A stretch of 64,000 nt of DNA, taken from Basilea psittacipulmonis DSM 24701. GTDB taxonomy: Bacteria > Pseudomonadota > Gammaproteobacteria > Burkholderiales > Burkholderiaceae_B. Every line of letters starts with the position of its first letter. Positions within the stretch are counted from its first letter, which is position 1. The notes under the pieces are model-generated. The model ran no database searches. It saw nothing but the letters and a program-made list of their open reading frames with translations, and had not been told where the DNA came from. The translations under genes and the position numbers were made by a program. The stretch is from assembly GCF_000743945.1 (NCBI RefSeq), contig NZ_CP009238.1:1302001-1366000 (forward strand), written 5' to 3'. Positions 60,001 to 64,000 of this stretch are shown piece after piece.

Positions 60001-63000
60001 TTATCTTTAGCTACTGAAGTAGCATTAGTGAGATCATCGGTATCCGTCACTGTTGAAGCAATATAATACTTATCCCCCACTTTAACTAGACGCTCACCTG
60101 CTTCATTTGTATAAATGACACTACCAGCCAAACCATTACGTAAAGCTGACAACTGATCTGCCAGTGTCAAGCTTCCATCTAAACCATCCTTACCGGCTGG
60201 TGACGTATTATCTTGAGACGCTGTCGTTCCTGTACCGATCTGTTGTTCCAACTCAGATAAGACCTTATAAGTCACCGCACTGTTAGGGTTCTGATCATCT
60301 GAAGCAATATTCGTGATTTTAACGCTCGCTCCATCTTGACCAGACAATTTCAAGGCACCTGAATCATCTTCTGTCAAAGTAATCGTTGCATCACCAGCAC
60401 CCAACGTCAACTTCTGACTGTCTGCAGACGTCAAACCTTGTAGGTTTTTAGCCAATTTAACAGTTAAAGTATCTTCTGCTGTTTTCTCAACGATCAAATT
60501 ATCCTGAGCGAAACCACCCTGATAAGTACCCTCTCCTTGAACGCTTAAGGTACTACCTAAAGCACGTGTTACCGTCTCACCTGTATTACCTTTAAAACTC
60601 ATTCCGGCTTCACTGATTGTTTTCAAATCATTTAAACTCGCCAAAGTACTCAATCCTTCTGTGCGAACTAATAAATTCGCTACTTTCTCAGATGCAGTAG
60701 TCGCTGTATCACTTGCTGTTATCCCAGCGACATTTCGTAAAGTAGTGATGGTTTGCGTACTACCATCTTGAGGATTTACAGTTGATAAGATTACATGCTC
60801 ACTATCAACTGCTGTGGCATTCGGTTTAACCGATCCATTCTCAATATCACTGGCTTTATAGAACTGCCCATTATTAACCACTAGACGTTCTCCAGCCTCA
60901 TTCGTATAGACAATAACACCTGCCGTGCCATTTCTCAAAGCCACAATCTGTGAGCCTAAATCACTGGCTCCATCTAAACCATCTTGAGATGAAGCACTGG
61001 CACCTTGTGAGGTACTCTTGCCTGTTCCAACCAATTCTTCTAATGGTTTAAAATCTACATAAGTCGCCGCATCGTTATCATCTTCACCCGCTTGGATATT
61101 GGTAATACGCACGCCGTTGCCTGAGGCATCAGCTACCTTTAAGGTCGCATTGGCAGGATTACTCAATACAATACCATCCGATCCACCCACCGTTACTTGT
61201 TGAGAGGTTACGGTATCTAAGCCAGTTAAAGATTTAGCCAGTTGAATCTTAATAGTATTCTCATCACCTTTAATAACGCCAATATTATTTGAAGTCAAAT
61301 TGGCTTCATTACTTACCCCGCCTTGAAGACGTAACGTATTACCGCCTAATGACAAGGCTTGAGTTGCACCAATATCGTCTTTAAAGGTCAAACTTCCCAA
61401 AGCATCTTGCCATTTAGACACATCAATATTATCCGCATCCACATTCGCATAAGATTTAAGTTTTTCAGTGGTTTCCGTAGCGGATTGTGATGTTTGAGCA
61501 GCAATCGCTGCATTGACAACCTCTTCAACATTTTCAGCCGTCACAAAACCATCTGCCTGACCAGAACTTAATTCAACGTCTGAAGAGCTGGTATTATTGC
61601 CCAATGTTGCACTGGTCAAGGTGTACGTCACGTTAGCATCATCATTATTCATCGTCACCGCTGCAGTTAAGCCATTTTCACCTTTAAAAGTGACCGTATG
61701 ACCTGATGCCACATTTTGTGTCGTACCATTAGCACTGATATACCAACCCGCATTTGCCAATTGGTAAGCACTTAAGACCGCTGATTCAGTTGCTGCTTGC
61801 TTAGCCGCATTACCTGAAGCATACATATTTGAGTTGGGCGTCACAGTAGTATCTAATCCTGTAATACTGCTAACACCTGATAATGTCTTATTCAAAGCAA
61901 AGGTAACCTGACCGTTGTCATCAACGGTTGCTGTCATATTCTTACCATCTTTAAAAGTGAGACCTTGAGTCAAAGTAGTCTGCTGATCACTGCCACTGGC
62001 TGCTTTATAATGCAAGTTTGCTGTTAAGAATTGTTGCGTGATATTTGTTTTCTGCTTATCAATTACCGACTGCCAATCTTTTACTGCAGCAACCGTATAA
62101 GTCAAGTCACTAGGTTCAGTCTCGCTATCCAAATCAGGACTAACAGTAGTCATCGCTTTATTCGATGATTTTACTTTCACCTGTTTACTTGCCAAATCAT
62201 AAACCTTACCAATCGCTTCAGGAACACTTGATTTACCCGTACCACCGATATTACTAGCATCACTACTGATACCTAAGACATCATTCACTGAATTAGCCAA
62301 TCGATCCACTTGAGCCTTAGTGACTGCATCATTTGCACCCGTCCCCTCAGCCAAATTCTGAATACGAACAGGTGTTCCAACTGTACCTAAGGTCAACTGA
62401 TGACCATCTGACGATAAGGACACTGTACTTGTTGTATCGCCAAGGTTCACTTTCTCAGCTTCGACACGCTTTAACCCTTTCAGATTCTTAGATAATTGGA
62501 TCGTCAAAAGATTTTCTTTAGCAGTTACCCCAATATTACCCTCACTCAGATCCGTACTTGGTGAACCGCCTTGAATATTCAAAGTTTCACCCAATTTTCT
62601 TACCATAGCTTGACCACTATCATCAGTAAAGGTAATACCTCCTAACTGATTATTCCAAGCATTGGGATCAATATTTGAAGCATCTTTATCCGCTTTTTCA
62701 CTTAAGGCATGATTGGTATCCGTAGGTAGGCTCTCCAACTTAGCTTTCAAAGCATCTGATAGTTTAATCTCAACGGTTCCATCTTCGCGAGACACTGTTT
62801 CAATCTGTCCTTCAGTCCCTAAAATACTTAACGTACCGCTCTTCAAACTAATACTGCCGCCTGTTTGAGAATTACCTTGGTATTTCAAAGGTGCATCTTT
62901 TACTTGAACGGTCGTTTTCGGCGCATCACTCCCTTCATGATCCTCTTTTTCAATAACGACCAAACCAAGTGCCACAATCGCTTCATTTATCGCTTTAGCA

Positions 63001-64000
63001 ACTTCTCCAGCATTCACATAATGAGCATTTGATGGTAGAGTTGATGAGGTTGTTGCGGTAACTTTTGAATCCTTATCGACGGATAAGGTCGCACCACGCA
63101 CACCGAACATAGCCACCGTTGATTCACCATTTTCACCACCATAATTAACCGTGGCTAGAGTTCCAATACCATTTTTAAAAGTAACAGTATCACCTGGTGT
63201 AACCGTTGCTTGACCTTGAGAGGAAGTAGCGATCCAACCACCACTAATAGTTTTCTCTAAATCTGCCAAAGCTGCTTCAGTCGCCACCTTCGTATTTGAG
63301 CCATAACCATCCGCACCCGCTTTACGAGTCGTGTCTAACCCAGTAATCTTATCAATACCCGTCAAATGAGTCGCTAATTGGTATGTAATACTACCATCAT
63401 CTTGAATCTTAGCCACTAAATTATCATTACCTGATTGGAAAGATAATCCTTGTGATAACGTGGTAGTCTTGGCAGGTTGTACACCATTGGCGGTATAACT
63501 TAAAGATGCCGATTCAAAACTTGACTTCGTCTCATCAGCTATCTTATCCACCTCAGATTGCCAGTTCTTGCCTGCCACTAAATAAGTAAGACGATCTGTA
63601 CTAGGTGTTACCGTAATATGATCACCTGCTGTTACTTGAACACGGCTATCTGTTGCTGTCTGACCAATCGTTTCTAAGGCTTGTTGAATCGTCGTAGCAC
63701 CTTCAACACCTGCAAAATCTTTAATTGTTACCGTACCATTTGAAGCAGTCGCTCCCTCACCTAACACTTGAGCCACTTCATCAGCCAATTGTGTTAACTG
63801 AGCATAATTCACCGCTTCCTGATCTGCGCTACCGGCTGCTACCCCATTTAAGGTTACTGCAGATGAATCAGTCGCTGAAGAGAGTTTTAATGTTGTCGCA
63901 TTATCACCGGTACTTAATTTAACATTGCCAATCTGTGCTGTTTCTGTTTGTACTGAAGTCAACCCTGTTAAACGTGAAGCCAGTTTCACTTCTAATTGTT
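57099..64000 (-). CDS. Second trimeric autotransporter adhesin, 5' part outside the window
   Basis: Paralogue of the neighbouring adhesin, at least 2300 residues here and open to the right edge. The apparent start near 63989 is internal to an LxVKLASRLTGL repeat, so the true start and head lie beyond the window. It has two stalk modules marked by WxxxLGxxTFxDD near 62640 and 61390, then three 830-bp VxYTxxxGxRLV modules near 60920, 60120 and 59270, then a collagen-like GEDGQDGKD stretch, a neck and the YadA anchor. The chain ends FYTWKHE, three residues past the usual terminal aromatic. Shared module order shows duplication from one ancestor. Confidence 0.92.
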   Translation of the reverse strand, partial: QLEVKLASRLTGLTSVQTETAQIGNVKLSTGDNATTLKLSSATDSSAVTLNGVAAGSADQEAVNYAQLTQLADEVAQVLGEGATASNGTVTIKDFAGVEGATTIQQALETIGQTATDSRVQVTAGDHITVTPSTDRLTYLVAGKNWQSEVDKIADETKSSFESASLSYTANGVQPAKTTTLSQGLSFQSGNDNLVAKIQDDGSITYQLATHLTGIDKITGLDTTRKAGADGYGSNTKVATEAALADLEKTISGGWIATSSQGQATVTPGDTVTFKNGIGTLATVNYGGENGESTVAMFGVRGATLSVDKDSKVTATTSSTLPSNAHYVNAGEVAKAINEAIVALGLVVIEKEDHEGSDAPKTTVQVKDAPLKYQGNSQTGGSISLKSGTLSILGTEGQIETVSREDGTVEIKLSDALKAKLESLPTDTNHALSEKADKDASNIDPNAWNNQLGGITFTDDSGQAMVRKLGETLNIQGGSPSTDLSEGNIGVTAKENLLTIQLSKNLKGLKRVEAEKVNLGDTTSTVSLSSDGHQLTLGTVGTPVRIQNLAEGTGANDAVTKAQVDRLANSVNDVLGISSDASNIGGTGKSSVPEAIGKVYDLASKQVKVKSSNKAMTTVSPDLDSETEPSDLTYTVAAVKDWQSVIDKQKTNITQQFLTANLHYKAASGSDQQTTLTQGLTFKDGKNMTATVDDNGQVTFALNKTLSGVSSITGLDTTVTPNSNMYASGNAAKQAATESAVLSAYQLANAGWYISANGTTQNVASGHTVTFKGENGLTAAVTMNNDDANVTYTLTSATLGNNTSSSDVELSSGQADGFVTAENVEEVVNAAIAAQTSQSATETTEKLKSYANVDADNIDVSKWQDALGSLTFKDDIGATQALSLGGNTLRLQGGVSNEANLTSNNIGVIKGDENTIKIQLAKSLTGLDTVTSQQVTVGGSDGIVLSNPANATLKVADASGNGVRITNIQAGEDDNDAATYVDFKPLEELVGTGKSTSQGASASSQDGLDGASDLGSQIVALRNGTAGVIVYTNEAGERLVVNNGQFYKASDIENGSVKPNATAVDSEHVILSTVNPQDGSTQTITTLRNVAGITASDTATTASEKVANLLVRTEGLSTLASLNDLKTISEAGMSFKGNTGETVTRALGSTLSVQGEGTYQGGFAQDNLIVEKTAEDTLTVKLAKNLQGLTSADSQKLTLGAGDATITLTEDDSGALKLSGQDGASVKITNIASDDQNPNSAVTYKVLSELEQQIGTGTTASQDNTSPAGKDGLDGSLTLADQLSALRNGLAGSVIYTNEAGERLVKVGDKYYIASTVTDTDDLTNATSVAKDKIVLSLVNATGETTTVTPLLNLASGLGINSSTALSADEAKKAVVGTTMNGQITGGLLHLSGQALNQAATVADLQALAQAGFNYTGNHGQAHQALSQTLNIVGEGTYASNQTFESAVGNLNVLVKDHGLQVQLSDTLKNLDSVNANQMIVKNGENQVVLSQADGALKFSKGKTTDHAVPVVGVKTGSSHDAAVAYQEIKELIEYIGGQSNSAGDALSASGKDGLDGKTQGEQISALRNGLAGNVVYTDANGERLVKIGRDFYRTSDIDDSGAVKTGASAVRDDQIRLSLVNAKGETTDPAILANIASGLGLTGATDNSVSGDANRPQAIHHDAARQVIAGDQMDGTSGLLTATENLDRVATLGDLQAAAQAGFNFSGNASDVRSSRPVGTGLSIKGTGTATHTSDNNIFVEADETNSALLIKLAKDLKELTAAKFGSDQQKTELTANGVNITGQDDNGQAVTIILNEEGLDNGGQRIQHVASATVNTDGVTKQDVDSRIDPIENKVNELTPQVNQIVSDIQQIENNLNKGWTLGIAHADGNNSTISVNRDQPNLTLKAGDGIQLTQKDQTVTITTDNQALQNIAVSQGNFPAMYVDREGNKLYRMKDGSFNTQADGSGVTITANDVQVALEGTDGRKQLGQVASALVGSKHTEPITTEEAINAVNTLLKDTEHQQSAATVADLQALVQSGFEFVTNKGTVRKHLGETVTIKGTDHPLHPDRFSEENIVTTMEDDGTILIMIKKSTQNDSISASTSVTVGPKDSDGQPQKGTVQIVHDAGQGTGTISIRGEDGQDGKDAVLIASDSDGNGNMVIRGKDNVTTTVTGDGIVISPSKASPDLTVSLTNEGLNNGGNRIQNIAPGINPNDAANVGQLKGMISSMDKRLSRINKDSQAGIASVAAVASLQDVYLPGTTILAVGGATYKGNKAAAFGISGISETGRYGYKATATINNKGLTGGAVSGFYTWKHE
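58850..60980 (-). repeat. Three modules of about 830 bp in the second adhesin gene
   Basis: They match the modules of the first adhesin: ALRNGxAGxxxYTxxxGERLVxxGxxxY, IxLSxVN, ASGLG or AGI and LxxAGxxxxGN. Spacing between the YT motifs is about 800-850 bp. They could serve as sites of recombination between the two genes. Confidence 0.75.

Noticed and set aside
1..64000. tRNA or rRNA genes, insertion sequences and prophage genes
   Set aside because: None could be identified; no transposase, integrase or terminal inverted repeats were seen, and no cloverleaf was recognised in the gaps.

Overview
The window is a stretch of AT-rich chromosome from a Gram-negative bacterium, most likely a betaproteobacterium of the Alcaligenaceae (Burkholderiales). 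The evidence is the minus-strand block ompA / gyrA-serC-pheA-tyrA-aroA+cmk-rpsA-ihfB-lapB-hldA-hldD, which has the gene order known from Bordetella and relatives, and an OmpA with the short Trp-rich N-terminus seen in that group. The low GC, the intergenic minisatellites and two giant adhesins suggest a small, host-associated genome of the Taylorella/Basilea/Pelistega type; this placement is inference.

Layout. 1-6.2 kb: a membrane protein fused to a spermidine-synthase-like domain, a nitrilase-superfamily amidase overlapping phosphoglycerate kinase, and a secreted GH28-like beta-helix protein that has lost its catalytic acids. 6.2-9.3 kb: xseA with an enlarged coiled coil, and a Gln-rich lipoprotein. 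9.3-15.6 kb: an accessory island with an orphan 199-residue protein, a 3 x 120 bp tandem repeat, and a two-gene operon made of a RecQ helicase fused to a phosphoribosyltransferase followed by a DprA/SLOG-like protein. 15.6-31.3 kb: housekeeping genes (dld, a ComEA-like protein, the heptose and LPS-control genes, ihfB, rpsA, the aromatic amino-acid cluster, serC, gyrA). 31.3-33.5 kb: two repeat-rich gaps around ompA. 33.5-43.5 kb: ubiG, gph, an alanine symporter, mscS, mltB, a YggS-family gene, a purine permease, cca, fau and tpx. 43.9-64 kb: two tandem giant trimeric autotransporter adhesins, 4384 residues and at least 2300 residues (the second runs off the right edge).

The best candidate for an under-described system is the RecQ-PRTase + DprA/SLOG operon (11257-15205). 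It joins DNA unwinding, a nucleotide-type PRTase fold and a nucleotide-sensing SLOG fold in one coupled unit. A 16-bp palindrome lies upstream of its start codon, its leader and 3' region are structured, and repeats flank it. The same PRTase/DprA pairing is known from the ShosTA toxin-antitoxin phage-defence system, which points to a conflict role. Other notable points are GyrA with Phe in place of the quinolone-contacting Asp87, the AroA-Cmk fusion, the missing lapA, and several local minisatellites that each differ in unit and period.
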